Numbered from the stretch's first letter, positions 1-6,921 are shown. The stretch is 7,288 nucleotides of DNA from Caldifarciminota bacterium (GCA_027073945.1 JALTEL010000371.1:1-7288); one strand, 5' to 3'. Notes: a model not told the origin generated them from the sequence alone. Numbers and translations: made by a program.

Positions 1-492
1 ATCTTTTTCAGGGACATTAGCCTGCACATAAGCCCCTAAATTTTTATCAGGTACGAATATAACTTGCTTATTCTTTATACCTCTGACAACGCTTACAGCA
101 TTTCTTGACGTGCAGCACACATCACAAATTGCCTTTACATCTGCATAAGTATTGACATAGCAAACCACAGATGCATCGGGATACTTCTTTTTCAATGCGA
201 GGATATCTTTCACCGTTGCCATATCGGCCATCTCACACGTAGCCTCTTTATCAGGAATAAGAACTTTTTTAAAAGGAGACAAAATTTTGGCTGTTTCAGC
301 CATAAATTGCACACCAGCAAAAACAAGTATATCTGCATCAAGTTCTTTCGCCCTTCTGGATAAGTCAAGTGAGTCACCCAGATAATCCGCTATTTCCTGC
401 ACTTGTTTTGTCTGATAGTTATGTGCAAGAATAACGGCATTTTTCTCCTGCTTTAGTTTGCTTATTTCTTTCACAAGTTCTGCTTTATCCAA
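1..492 (-). CDS. nadA: Quinolinate synthase NadA, N-terminal part (cut by window edge)
   Basis: NadA condenses iminoaspartate (made by NadB or aspartate dehydrogenase) with dihydroxyacetone phosphate to give quinolinate, the committed step of de novo NAD synthesis. It is a cytosolic enzyme with an oxygen-sensitive [4Fe-4S] cluster. The 164 visible codons show family landmarks in order: AHNYQ (residues 23-27), GDSLDLSR (39-46), the first cluster-ligand region TCEMADMA with Cys86, YVNTYADVKA (112-121), DVCCTSRNA (124-132) and VPDKNLGAYV (147-156). The family is usually about 300 residues with three cluster cysteines; the later part lies beyond the left edge. The start is TTG at 492, chosen because a perfect AGGAGG lies 6 bases upstream and the protein then begins where the family does; no ATG gives a better fit. 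The gene is transcribed away from the acyltransferase gene. Identification is secure; the start is fairly secure. Confidence 0.95.
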   Translation of the reverse strand, partial: MDKAELVKEISKLKQEKNAVILAHNYQTKQVQEIADYLGDSLDLSRRAKELDADILVFAGVQFMAETAKILSPFKKVLIPDKEATCEMADMATVKDILALKKKYPDASVVCYVNTYADVKAICDVCCTSRNAVSVVRGIKNKQVIFVPDKNLGAYVQANVPEKD

Positions 493-498
493 TATATT

Positions 499-504
499 CC
501 TCCT
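499..504 (-). promoter_or_regulatory. Shine-Dalgarno site of nadA
   Basis: On the minus strand this reads AGGAGG, with a 6-base spacer to the TTG at 492. It decides in favour of the TTG start, since no ATG or GTG at a suitable distance is in frame. Confidence 0.85.
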
Positions 505-516
505 GTAAGTATAAAT

Positions 517-544
517 ATTATAAAGCTTTTTGCACGATAAACAA
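517..544 (-). promoter_or_regulatory. Putative sigma70-type promoter of nadA
   Basis: The minus strand has TATAAT (517-522) and TTGTTT (539-544) separated by 16 bases. Transcription would begin near 510, giving a leader of under 20 bases that carries the Shine-Dalgarno site. The spacer contains the 8-bp palindrome AAAGCTTT (522-529), which abuts the -10 box and could be part of an operator, though short AT-rich palindromes are common by chance. A second TATAAT-like hexamer lies at 583-588 but has only a weak -35 partner. Confidence 0.55.
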
Positions 545-668
545 ATGTATATCAGGCTTTGTATTTAAAAGTAAGATTTCTTATTATAGAAGCGTTTAGC
601 AGCAAAAATAAATTGTGCTATGAGATAAGTGTTGCTACTATCATTCAGTATTAAAAACATTTTACCAG

Positions 669-704
669 ACAAAGCAATATACTTCTAATCCTTATTGCCT
701 TTGT
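669..704. repeat. Inverted repeat in the divergent intergenic region
   Basis: The left arm ACAAAGCAATA (669-679) and right arm TATTGCCTTTGT (693-704) pair over 11 bp with a single bulged C (698) and a 13-base centre. The repeat sits 33 bases before the acyltransferase start, and its right arm overlaps a possible -35 hexamer. There is no T run immediately after it on either strand, so an intrinsic terminator is unlikely. It may be an operator, an RNA hairpin or a relic of a small repeat. The rest of 493-736 is AT-rich and I see no gene in it. Confidence 0.5.
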
Positions 705-727
705 AAGTTCATTTATCTTGCTTTAAT
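701..727 (+). promoter_or_regulatory. Weak candidate promoter for the acyltransferase gene
   Basis: TTGTAA (701-706) and TTTAAT (722-727) are separated by 15 bases, shorter than the optimum. If used, transcription would start almost at the ATG at 737, giving a near-leaderless message. This would fit the lack of a Shine-Dalgarno site. An overlapping TATACA (727-732) has no good -35 partner. Confidence 0.25.
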
Positions 728-736
728 ATACATAAC

Positions 737-1474
737 ATGTCAAAGTTGATAAAAAGATTGGTAAAGCTCTTTCTCTACGTCCAGTTTCAGGTAAACCCGA
801 GAAGGAAAAAAATAGAAAGAAATCTTATTAATCTCGGGGTAAAATTTAAAAGCAAAGAACATCTGAGAGCAATGTCCTTTGATACGTTTTACAATACGGC
901 AAGATTTTATTATTTGCTTCTGAAAGTGCTTACAGGAAAGAAAATTGGACTTAAACTTTTAGACAGAGCCAATGATATGGTAAATGATTCGGCCATAGTC
1001 TGTAGTTTTCATTTTGGTCCATGGGAACCTGCTGCAAGGCTGCTTGCCAGACAATATTTATATTATTCTGTTGCCGGCAAAAGGGATTTTTTGAATTTTT
1101 TGAGAGAGATAAGCGGTGTGCGTTTAATATTCTCCAATAGGGGTGTTTTTGATATAATTAGGCAGTCAAAAAACAGGGCACTTGTCATTATGCTTGACAG
1201 GCCTTTCTTTGAAAAAGGGGTATTTGTTGAGTTTGGGAATAAGAAACTTAAAATATCAAGATTGCCGTTTTATCTGTCGGATAGATTGAACAAAAACATC
1301 TATTTGACTGCTTCCTACTGGAATGGCACTGAAGTTGTTTTAAAAGTGCTAAAAGTGCTACACCCCCGAGACGGCAGCATAGGAGAACGTGCGAAAAAGA
1401 CTGCCGAATTGTATTATGAGTTGCTGCGAGCATATCCTTTTCAATGGACGAATTTTTTTGCAGAATGGCGTTAA
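737..1474 (+). CDS. LpxL/HtrB-like lysophospholipid acyltransferase family protein
   Basis: This 245-residue protein resembles the lipid A late-acyltransferase (LpxL/HtrB, LPLAT) family, whose members transfer acyl chains from acyl-ACP to glycolipid or phospholipid acceptors at the inner membrane. The N-terminal stretch NPRRKKIERNLINLG (residues 20-34) matches the RR..RNL region of the family. FHFGPWE (91-97) fits the catalytic HX4E motif with His92 and Glu97; the family more often has HxGNWE, so Pro replaces Asn. LDRPFFEKGVFVEF (153-166) matches the D-Q...GVFVPFF block, and YPFQWTNFF (233-241) matches the C-terminal P-x-QW motif. It is shorter than the usual 290-310 residues and lacks an obvious N-terminal membrane anchor. 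The ATG at 737 is the first possible start after an in-frame TAA at 704, and it has no Shine-Dalgarno site. The true acyl acceptor cannot be read from sequence; a role in envelope lipid synthesis is inference. Confidence 0.72.
   Translation: MSKLIKRLVKLFLYVQFQVNPRRKKIERNLINLGVKFKSKEHLRAMSFDTFYNTARFYYLLLKVLTGKKIGLKLLDRANDMVNDSAIVCSFHFGPWEPAARLLARQYLYYSVAGKRDFLNFLREISGVRLIFSNRGVFDIIRQSKNRALVIMLDRPFFEKGVFVEFGNKKLKISRLPFYLSDRLNKNIYLTASYWNGTEVVLKVLKVLHPRDGSIGERAKKTAELYYELLRAYPFQWTNFFAEWR
1341..1360 (+). repeat. Short in-frame tandem duplication inside the acyltransferase gene
   Basis: The 9-base unit TAAAAGTGC occurs twice in tandem (1341-1349 and 1350-1358), followed by a partial third copy (TA). 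It encodes part of VLKVLKVL and keeps the frame, so it would have added three residues without breaking the gene. Confidence 0.7.
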
Positions 1475-1475
1475 T

Positions 1476-1504
1476 TTGACCCTCCAGACTAAGTATTTTA
1501 TAAT
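1476..1504 (+). promoter_or_regulatory. Strong sigma70-type promoter of the tig-clpP-clpX-lon-hflX operon
   Basis: TTGACC (1476-1481) and a perfect TATAAT (1499-1504) are separated by the ideal 17 bases. Transcription would start near 1511, leaving a leader of roughly 33 bases. The -35 box begins 2 bases after the upstream stop codon. No terminator hairpin is visible between the two genes, so readthrough from the acyltransferase gene is also possible. I see no CIRCE inverted repeat and no sigma32-like CTTGAAA/CCCCAT pair. Confidence 0.8.
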
Positions 1505-1531
1505 TAATACCTTACATTAGACAAAATAGTT

Positions 1532-1537
1532 GGAGGT
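1532..1537 (+). promoter_or_regulatory. Shine-Dalgarno site of tig
   Basis: GGAGGT lies 6 bases before the ATG at 1544 and fixes the trigger factor start. Confidence 0.85.
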
Positions 1538-1543
1538 AATTTA

Positions 1544-2773
1544 ATGGGAAAAAAGTTGGTAAAGCCTGATAATTTAAAATCAGAGCGAGAAATAACCGTG
1601 GTTGTGAATGAAGAAGATATAGAAGCAGAAACAGAAAAGATAAGTACGATTTATCGCAGCAAAGCAAAAGTAAAGGGGTTTAGACCAGGTAAAGCACCTA
1701 TGGAAATAGTAAAGAAAATGTATGAAAAAGATATCAGGGAAGATGCTACTGAAGAAGCTATACGAAATAAGGTATACAAAGAGATTGAAGCAAGGGGAGA
1801 TGAGCCTGTTTCTCAGATATACATAAAGGACAGAAAAGATGACGGAGGCAAAATAAATATAACCGCTGTTTACGATGTTGTTCCACAGTTTGAATTTCCT
1901 AATTTAACTGCAATCAAAGTGGAAAAGAAAGTCAATAAGGTACTTGATACAGATATTGACGAAGAAATCGAAAAATTACAGAAAAGATTTGCAAAATATG
2001 TCCCGATTGACGAAGCTGCAAAAGAAGGGCTTTATCTTGTTGTTAACTATGAGGAAAAAATTGATGGCAAGCTTTTAAAGAAGAAGAAAGAAGTGCTTAT
2101 TTCTTTAAAATGGGGGGAATTGGACCCTGACCTGTTTGAAAAATTCAATGGAAAAAAGAAGGGAGATACAGTTGTATTTGAAAAAGAAGTAGAAGACAAA
2201 GAAGGTAAAATGCACAAATTTACCCTTAAGTATGTTATTCTTCAGGTTTCCGAGGAAAAATTGCCGGAATTGGATGAGAATTTTGCGAAATTATTCGGAT
2301 TTAAGACGATTGACGAACTAAGACAAAAAGTTGGTGAGGACATAAAAAAACAGTATGAGCAGAAATCAGAGGATGACCTTGAATGGAACATCATTAATGA
2401 AATATATCAGAGAATTAATTTTGAATTACCCCGCTCTCTTGTTGAACGAAACTATAAATTTGTGCTTGAGACAATGGGATTTAAGAATGAGCCTGAAGAT
2501 AAGATTAAAGAACAGTTAATGAAGACAGCCGAAGACCTTGCAAAAAGGGAGGTAATACTCAACAGATTTATCAAGGAAAGAGATATACAGGTTTCTGACG
2601 AAGAGCTGGAAAAGGAAATAGAAAAGAGAGCTTCTGATTACAATATAAAACCAGAGCAATACAGAAAGAAACTTGAAAGTAAAGGAGAAATTGAATCTGT
2701 AAAAGATACGCTCAGGAGAAGAAAAGCCATTGATATTCTAAAAAACTCTGTTAAACTGGAGGTGATTTTCTGA
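1544..2773 (+). CDS. tig: Trigger factor, ribosome-associated chaperone
   Basis: Trigger factor docks at the ribosomal exit tunnel (protein L23 in E. coli) and shields nascent chains. The 409 residues follow the family's three-part plan. The N-terminal ribosome-binding domain (about 1-115) contains the signature GFRPGKAP (45-52). A middle region (about 155-235) stands where the FKBP-type prolyl isomerase sits. The C-terminal chaperone domain (about 240-409) starts with [13 protein letters not shown] and ends with [19 protein letters not shown], both typical. The middle domain is recognisable mainly by position and by GKKKGDTV (203-210). It lacks the FPEDY-like motif and several aromatic pocket residues, so isomerase activity is doubtful. 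Length is slightly below the usual 430 or so. The start is fixed by GGAGGT 6 bases upstream. It is the first gene of the operon, and its stop overlaps the clpP start by one base (TGATG), implying coupled translation. Confidence 0.95.
   Translation: MGKKLVKPDNLKSEREITVVVNEEDIEAETEKISTIYRSKAKVKGFRPGKAPMEIVKKMYEKDIREDATEEAIRNKVYKEIEARGDEPVSQIYIKDRKDDGGKINITAVYDVVPQFEFPNLTAIKVEKKVNKVLDTDIDEEIEKLQKRFAKYVPIDEAAKEGLYLVVNYEEKIDGKLLKKKKEVLISLKWGELDPDLFEKFNGKKKGDTVVFEKEVEDKEGKMHKFTLKYVILQVSEEKLPELDENFAKLFGFKTIDELRQKVGEDIKKQYEQKSEDDLEWNIINEIYQRINFELPRSLVERNYKFVLETMGFKNEPEDKIKEQLMKTAEDLAKREVILNRFIKERDIQVSDEELEKEIEKRASDYNIKPEQYRKKLESKGEIESVKDTLRRRKAIDILKNSVKLEVIF
2758..2766 (+). promoter_or_regulatory. 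Extended Shine-Dalgarno site of clpP inside the tig 3' end
   Basis: GGAGGTGAT matches the anti-Shine-Dalgarno tail over nine bases and lies within the last codons of tig, 6 bases before the ATG at 2773. It gives clpP strong independent initiation in addition to coupling through the TGATG overlap. It also explains why trigger factor ends with LEVIF. Confidence 0.85.
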
Positions 2774-3405
2774 TGAAAAAACAGGAAAACTTTGCGCAGT
2801 TTGTGCCGATTGTTGTAGAACAAACAGGAAGGGGAGAAAGAGCGTATGACATATACTCAAGATTATTGAAGGATAGAATAATATTCATAGGTTCTGCAAT
2901 AGATGACCATATAGCCAATCTTGTCACCGCCCAGCTGCTTTTTCTTGAGGCAGAAGACCCGGATAGAGATATTTATCTCTATATAAATTCTCCGGGAGGT
3001 TCTGTTACCTCTGGCCTTGCCATTTATGATACAATACAATATATAACACCTGATGTATCCACAATTTGCATTGGGATGGCAGCTTCTATGGGGGCTCTCT
3101 TGCTTGCATCAGGAACGGCAGGAAAGAGATACATACTGCCTCATTCAAGAGTTATGATTCACCAGCCATGGGGAGGTGTGCAGGGGCAGGCAGTTGATAT
3201 AAAGATTCACGCAGAAGAAATTATGCGTATTAAAAAGATACTCAATGAAATCCTTGCAAAGCATACTAAAAAAGCTATTGAAGAAATAAACAGAGATACT
3301 GACAGAGAATTTTTTATGTCTCCGTCTGAAGCCTTAAAATACGGAATTGTTGACGAAATAATCACAACGAGAAAGGAAACCCATGCCAAAAAAGAAACAA
3401 GCTGA
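2773..3405 (+). CDS. clpP: ATP-dependent Clp protease proteolytic subunit ClpP
   Basis: ClpP is a serine peptidase that forms a double-heptamer chamber and degrades proteins unfolded by ClpX (or ClpA/ClpC). At 210 residues it has normal length. The N-terminal block [20 protein letters not shown] (11-30) is canonical. [10 protein letters not shown] (72-81) forms the oxyanion region, the nucleophile is Ser105 in [11 protein letters not shown], and the base is His130 in VMIHQPWGG. By ungapped comparison with E. coli (Ser97/His122/Asp171 spacing, ERDRF) the third triad position falls on Glu179 in DTDREFFMS, where Asp is normal. The coding DNA there reads gac aga gaa ttt. The rest of the fold, including [14 protein letters not shown], is intact, so the enzyme is probably functional but with an altered triad. 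The start is set by a nine-base Shine-Dalgarno match. The last 23 bases overlap clpX in another frame, which dictates the HAKKETS tail. Confidence 0.96.
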   Translation: MKKQENFAQFVPIVVEQTGRGERAYDIYSRLLKDRIIFIGSAIDDHIANLVTAQLLFLEAEDPDRDIYLYINSPGGSVTSGLAIYDTIQYITPDVSTICIGMAASMGALLLASGTAGKRYILPHSRVMIHQPWGGVQGQAVDIKIHAEEIMRIKKILNEILAKHTKKAIEEINRDTDREFFMSPSEALKYGIVDEIITTRKETHAKKETS

Positions 3406-4621
3406 GCCACATTGCTCTTTTTGTGGTAGGCCTGCAAGCCAGGTCAAAAGGCTGATTTCAGGTATGAATGCATATATATGTGATGAGTGCATAAAATTGG
3501 CATATAATATAATAGAAGATGAAGAAAAAACGAAAAGGCAATTCAAAACATTCAGTCTCCCCAGACCGCAGGAAATCAAAAACTTTTTGGATCAATACAT
3601 AATAGGACAGGATAATGCCAAAAAAGTTATATCTGTGGCTGTGTACAACCATTATAAAAGACTTAAAAATTATGCGGGGGACGTTGAACTTGAAAAAAGC
3701 AATGTTATGCTCATAGGTCCCACGGGAAGTGGAAAAACCTTGATAGCGAGGACTCTTGCAAAAATATTAGATGTACCTTTTGCGATTTACGATGTAACTT
3801 CTCTAACAGAAGCAGGTTATGTCGGAGAGGATGTAGAAAATATTTTTGTGCGATTATTGCAGGATGCAAATTACGATGTTGAGGCCGCTCAAATGGGAAT
3901 AATATATCTTGATGAAATTGACAAAATTGCGAAGATGCATGGAGACAACCCGTCAATAACGAGGGATGTTTCAGGCGAAGGTGTGCAGCAGGCCCTTTTA
4001 AAAGTGTTGGAAGGAAATATAGTCAATGTACCGCCTAAGGGCGGTAGAAAACACCCTGAGCAGGAATTTATCAGAATTGACACGTCAGGTATACTGTTTA
4101 TTATGGGTGGTGCTTTTGTAGGATTATCGGATATAGTAAAGGAACGACTTGGCAGGCGCAAAGTTGGATTTAAAAGTGAAAACAAAAATTTGGATGAGAT
4201 GTTAGATTTTGTCGATCTTCTTGAGCCTCATGACCTCATACGCTATGGATTTATTCCGGAGTTCATCGGCAGAGTACCCGTTATTGCGGGATTGTCACAG
4301 CTGACAGAGCATGACCTTGTCAGAATTCTCATTGAACCGAAAAATTCTCTTGTAAAGCAGTTTTCCAGATATTTTGAGATGGAAGGTGTTAAGCTTACTA
4401 TTGAACAGGATGCTCTCCTTGCCATTGCAAGAAATTCTCTGAAGAGAGGAACCGGGGCAAGAGGATTACGTTCCATACTGGAAAATGCCCTTATGGATAT
4501 TATGTTCAAGTTGCCATCAATGAAAGAAATAAAAGAGGTTATAATAGATAAAAAAGTGATTGAAGAAGGAGTATCGCCATATCTGATACACGAAAAAACA
4601 GCAAAAAAGAAAGCAAAATAA
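3383..4621 (+). CDS. clpX: ATP-dependent Clp protease ATP-binding subunit ClpX
   Basis: ClpX is the hexameric AAA+ unfoldase that recognises tagged substrates and threads them into ClpP. The 412-residue protein is complete. It has an N-terminal zinc-binding domain with Cys11/Cys14 and Cys33/Cys36 and Walker A GPTGSGKT (112-119). Pore loop GYVG (145-148), Walker B IIYLDEID (173-180) and the RKH pore loop in GGRKHP (220-225) follow. The arginine-finger region [11 protein letters not shown] (290-300) and the sensor-2 motif [10 protein letters not shown] (356-365) complete the module. The ClpP-docking tripeptide appears as VGF (261-263) in place of IGF or LGF, a conservative change. The ATG is preceded by AAGGA (3373-3377) five bases upstream. 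The start overlaps clpP by 23 bases, and lon follows after 14 bases. The C-terminal tail is lysine-rich (TAKKKAK). Confidence 0.97.
   Translation: MPKKKQAEPHCSFCGRPASQVKRLISGMNAYICDECIKLAYNIIEDEEKTKRQFKTFSLPRPQEIKNFLDQYIIGQDNAKKVISVAVYNHYKRLKNYAGDVELEKSNVMLIGPTGSGKTLIARTLAKILDVPFAIYDVTSLTEAGYVGEDVENIFVRLLQDANYDVEAAQMGIIYLDEIDKIAKMHGDNPSITRDVSGEGVQQALLKVLEGNIVNVPPKGGRKHPEQEFIRIDTSGILFIMGGAFVGLSDIVKERLGRRKVGFKSENKNLDEMLDFVDLLEPHDLIRYGFIPEFIGRVPVIAGLSQLTEHDLVRILIEPKNSLVKQFSRYFEMEGVKLTIEQDALLAIARNSLKRGTGARGLRSILENALMDIMFKLPSMKEIKEVIIDKKVIEEGVSPYLIHEKTAKKKAK
4603..4609 (+). other. A_AAA_AAG heptamer phased for a -1 shift from clpX into the lon frame
   Basis: In the clpX reading frame the bases fall as gcA AAA AAG, the phase of a classic bacterial -1 slippery site (as in dnaX). 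The lon frame is the -1 frame relative to clpX and is open from 4564, so a slip here would join ClpX to Lon with no stop. Against function, the same phased heptamer arises from Lys-Lys codons at the starts of tig (1549-1555) and clpX (3388-3394). There is also no Shine-Dalgarno-like stimulator close upstream. Confidence 0.2.
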
Positions 4622-4684
4622 GACGCGAAAATAAAGTGTATCCTGTCTTAATCGTAAGAGGAATGGTCCTTTTTCCAAGACAGG
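4619..4684 (+). promoter_or_regulatory. Possible mutually exclusive hairpins around the lon start
   Basis: TAAGAC (4619-4624) can pair with GTCTTA (4645-4650), placing the GTG at 4636 in a 20-base loop. Alternatively CCTGTCTT (4642-4649) can pair over 8 bp with AAGACAGG (4677-4684), across a 27-base loop. The two stems share the GTCTT segment, so only one can form at a time. Such an arrangement could modulate lon initiation, but the stems are short, the loops long, and no conservation can be tested from one sequence. Confidence 0.25.
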
Positions 4685-6921
4685 TGCAGCATATAATTAT
4701 AGCTCGTCCATTTTCAGTAAAGGCGGCCAGAGAAGCTCTTTCAATGGATAGAAACATACTCGTGGTTTCACAGAAGAATGCTGACAGAGAGACACCCGAT
4801 TTGAATGAGATTTACAAAACTGGTACACTTGCACAATTTTTGCATTACACAACGCCGGAGGATGGTAGTATAAGGGCGGTTTTAATAGGTATGCAGAGGC
4901 TCAAAAATGTTCGCATAAAACAAGGTGAAGATGGTATTTACAGAGGCACTGGAAAGCCCGGAAACCCTGTTGTTTTTGATAGCAATAAAGTTGAAAAGCA
5001 TACAAGAATTATCAGGGATTATCTTGCGGAATTCACCAGTAAAGATGCTCCGAATAGCATCTTATCCCGTTTTGATGAGCATGACCCGATGTGGATTGTT
5101 GCCGAGGTTGTATCTCTTATACCAATGTCAGTAGAGGAAAAGGTTGCCATTCTTGCAATGAAAACAATTGATGAGCAAATGGAAAAGTCCCTTGAATATC
5201 TTGTAAAAGAAATAGAATTGATTAAAATCAAAGAAGGCATTGAAAAAAAGGTTAGAGAAGGCATTGAGAAAAATCAAAAACAATTCTATCTTCAACAAAA
5301 ATTAAAGGAAATAGAAAAGGAATTAGGTCATGACAGGGATGAATTCTCTGTGCTGGAGTCCAGAATTAAAAAGCGCAAGCTACCTGCTGAAGTCAGTAAA
5401 AAGGCCCTTGCCGAATTATCAAAATTACGTGCAATTCCGAGTATTTCACCGGAGTATTCTGTTGTAAGAAATTATCTTGATTGGTTAATAGACCTGCCAT
5501 GGAGAATTCGAAGCAAGGATAAACTTGATATTTCACATGTTAGAAGCGTACTTGATACAGACCACTATGGCTTGAAAGAACAAAAGGAGCGAATACTTGA
5601 ATATATCTCAGTTCTAAAGCTTAAAGGTCGTACAAGAGGCGAGGTCATATGCTTTGTTGGGCCGCCTGGCTCCGGTAAAACCTCACTTGCAAAGTCCATT
5701 GCAAGGGCACTTGGAAGGAAATTTGTTCGGATTTCACTGGGTGGGTTGCATGATGAATCAGAAATAAGAGGACACAGAAGAACTTATGTAGGTGCAATGC
5801 CCGGGAAAATTATACAACAAATAAAAAGAGCCGGGACCAAAAATCCTGTATTTTTATTGGATGAGATAGACAAGGTTGGAAAGGATTGGAGGGGAGACCC
5901 ATATGCAGCTCTTATGGAGGTTCTGGACCCTGAGTTAAACAGTAATTTTCAGGATAATTACCTTGAACTGGATTTTGACCTTTCTGAAGTACTTTTTATT
6001 ACAACCGCCAATACAGCGTTTACTATACCTCCCCCACTCCTTGATAGAATGGAAATTATAAAGCTAAAGGGTTATCTTGATTTTGAGAAATTGAATATTG
6101 CCAAAAGGCATCTTATACCGAGAAAGATTGAGGATGTCGGTCTTACCGGGGCTAACATAGTTTTCACAGATAGTGCATTAATGAAAATAATACGTGATTA
6201 TACAAGAGAGTCTGGTGTTAGAGAGCTTGATAGAAAAATTGCTAATGTATTGAGAAAGCTTGCCAAACAATATGTAGAAAAGAAGAAAATCAGTAGGATA
6301 AGGGCGAGTTCGGTAGAAAAATATCTTGGTCTGCCGCTCTTTAAAAAGAATGAAGTAATTAAAAAACTTCCGGCAGGAGTTGCATATGGACTGGCCTGGA
6401 CAGAGTATGGCGGCGAAGTTCTCAGTGTAGAATCGAGAAAAATGCAGGGAAAGGGGAAATTAGAATTAACGGGGCAGCTTGGAGATGTTATGAAAGAATC
6501 CGCCAAGACAGCTCTGAGTTATATAAGAAGCAATGTGAAAAAGTTTGGGCTAAAAACAAATTTTTACGAAACTATGGATATACACATACATGTCCCTGAA
6601 GGTGCAATTCCAAAAGACGGTCCTTCTGCCGGAGTGGCTATACTCGCTTCTATGATCTCCACACTTACCGGCAGTCCGCTGTCTGGAGAAATAGCCATGA
6701 CAGGGGAAATTACTCTTACAGGCAGAATTTTACCTGTGGGAGGTATTGAAGAAAAGAGTCTTGCTGCAAAGAGAAGCGGCATCAAAACGATCTTTATTCC
6801 GCTTGATAACAAAAATATGGTCGAAGAGATGTCTCTGGAAATCAAAAGAGGTGTTGAATTTATATTTGTGGAGAATCTTGATGATTTTATCAAACAACTA
6901 TTTGACATAAATGCCTTCTGA
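4636..6921 (+). CDS. lon: ATP-dependent serine protease Lon (LonA type)
   Basis: Lon is a cytosolic homohexameric AAA+ protease for misfolded and selected regulatory proteins. The 761 residues show the LonA plan. An N-terminal substrate-binding domain begins at YPVLIVRGMVLFP (2-14), and a coiled-coil linker with QKQFYLQQKLKEIEKELG lies at 214-231. The AAA+ module has Walker A GPPGSGKT (342-349), Walker B FLLDEID (406-412) and PPPLLDRMEII (465-475). The C-terminal peptidase has WTEYGGE (588-594), nucleophile Ser664 in PKDGPSAGVA and Lys707 in VGGIEEKSLAA, so the Ser-Lys dyad is intact. Length is a little below the usual 770-820 because the protein begins right at the first strand of the domain. 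The GTG at 4636 has no convincing Shine-Dalgarno site. The frame is open back to 4564, so a longer N-terminus is possible. The product is certain; the start is not. Confidence 0.95.
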   Translation: MYPVLIVRGMVLFPRQVQHIIIARPFSVKAAREALSMDRNILVVSQKNADRETPDLNEIYKTGTLAQFLHYTTPEDGSIRAVLIGMQRLKNVRIKQGEDGIYRGTGKPGNPVVFDSNKVEKHTRIIRDYLAEFTSKDAPNSILSRFDEHDPMWIVAEVVSLIPMSVEEKVAILAMKTIDEQMEKSLEYLVKEIELIKIKEGIEKKVREGIEKNQKQFYLQQKLKEIEKELGHDRDEFSVLESRIKKRKLPAEVSKKALAELSKLRAIPSISPEYSVVRNYLDWLIDLPWRIRSKDKLDISHVRSVLDTDHYGLKEQKERILEYISVLKLKGRTRGEVICFVGPPGSGKTSLAKSIARALGRKFVRISLGGLHDESEIRGHRRTYVGAMPGKIIQQIKRAGTKNPVFLLDEIDKVGKDWRGDPYAALMEVLDPELNSNFQDNYLELDFDLSEVLFITTANTAFTIPPPLLDRMEIIKLKGYLDFEKLNIAKRHLIPRKIEDVGLTGANIVFTDSALMKIIRDYTRESGVRELDRKIANVLRKLAKQYVEKKKISRIRASSVEKYLGLPLFKKNEVIKKLPAGVAYGLAWTEYGGEVLSVESRKMQGKGKLELTGQLGDVMKESAKTALSYIRSNVKKFGLKTNFYETMDIHIHVPEGAIPKDGPSAGVAILASMISTLTGSPLSGEIAMTGEITLTGRILPVGGIEEKSLAAKRSGIKTIFIPLDNKNMVEEMSLEIKRGVEFIFVENLDDFIKQLFDINAF

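Noticed and set aside
669..704. Intrinsic terminator for the inverted repeat
   Set aside because: The stem is AT-rich and no T run follows immediately on either strand; no gene ends here.
1475..1543. Heat-shock element (CIRCE or sigma32 promoter) before tig
   Set aside because: The gap holds a standard sigma70-type promoter. I found no TTAGCACTC/GAGTGCTAA repeat and no CTTGAAA/CCCCAT pair.
3388..3394. A_AAA_AAG heptamer at the clpX start as a regulatory frameshift site
   Set aside because: A -1 slip would only lead to the clpP stop after a few codons. The same heptamer occurs elsewhere as ordinary Lys-Lys coding, so there is no specific support.
3889..4185. 98-codon antisense open frame within clpX
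   Set aside because: It is fully inside a highly conserved gene, has no ribosome-binding site and no recognisable motif; it is a shadow of clpX coding bias.
4925..5134. 69-codon same-strand open frame inside lon
   Set aside because: It is out of frame with the clear Lon N-terminal domain, which is continuous here, and there is no Shine-Dalgarno site.
6198..6506. 102-codon antisense open frame within lon
   Set aside because: It shows no initiation signals and no motif, and is covered entirely by a conserved gene.
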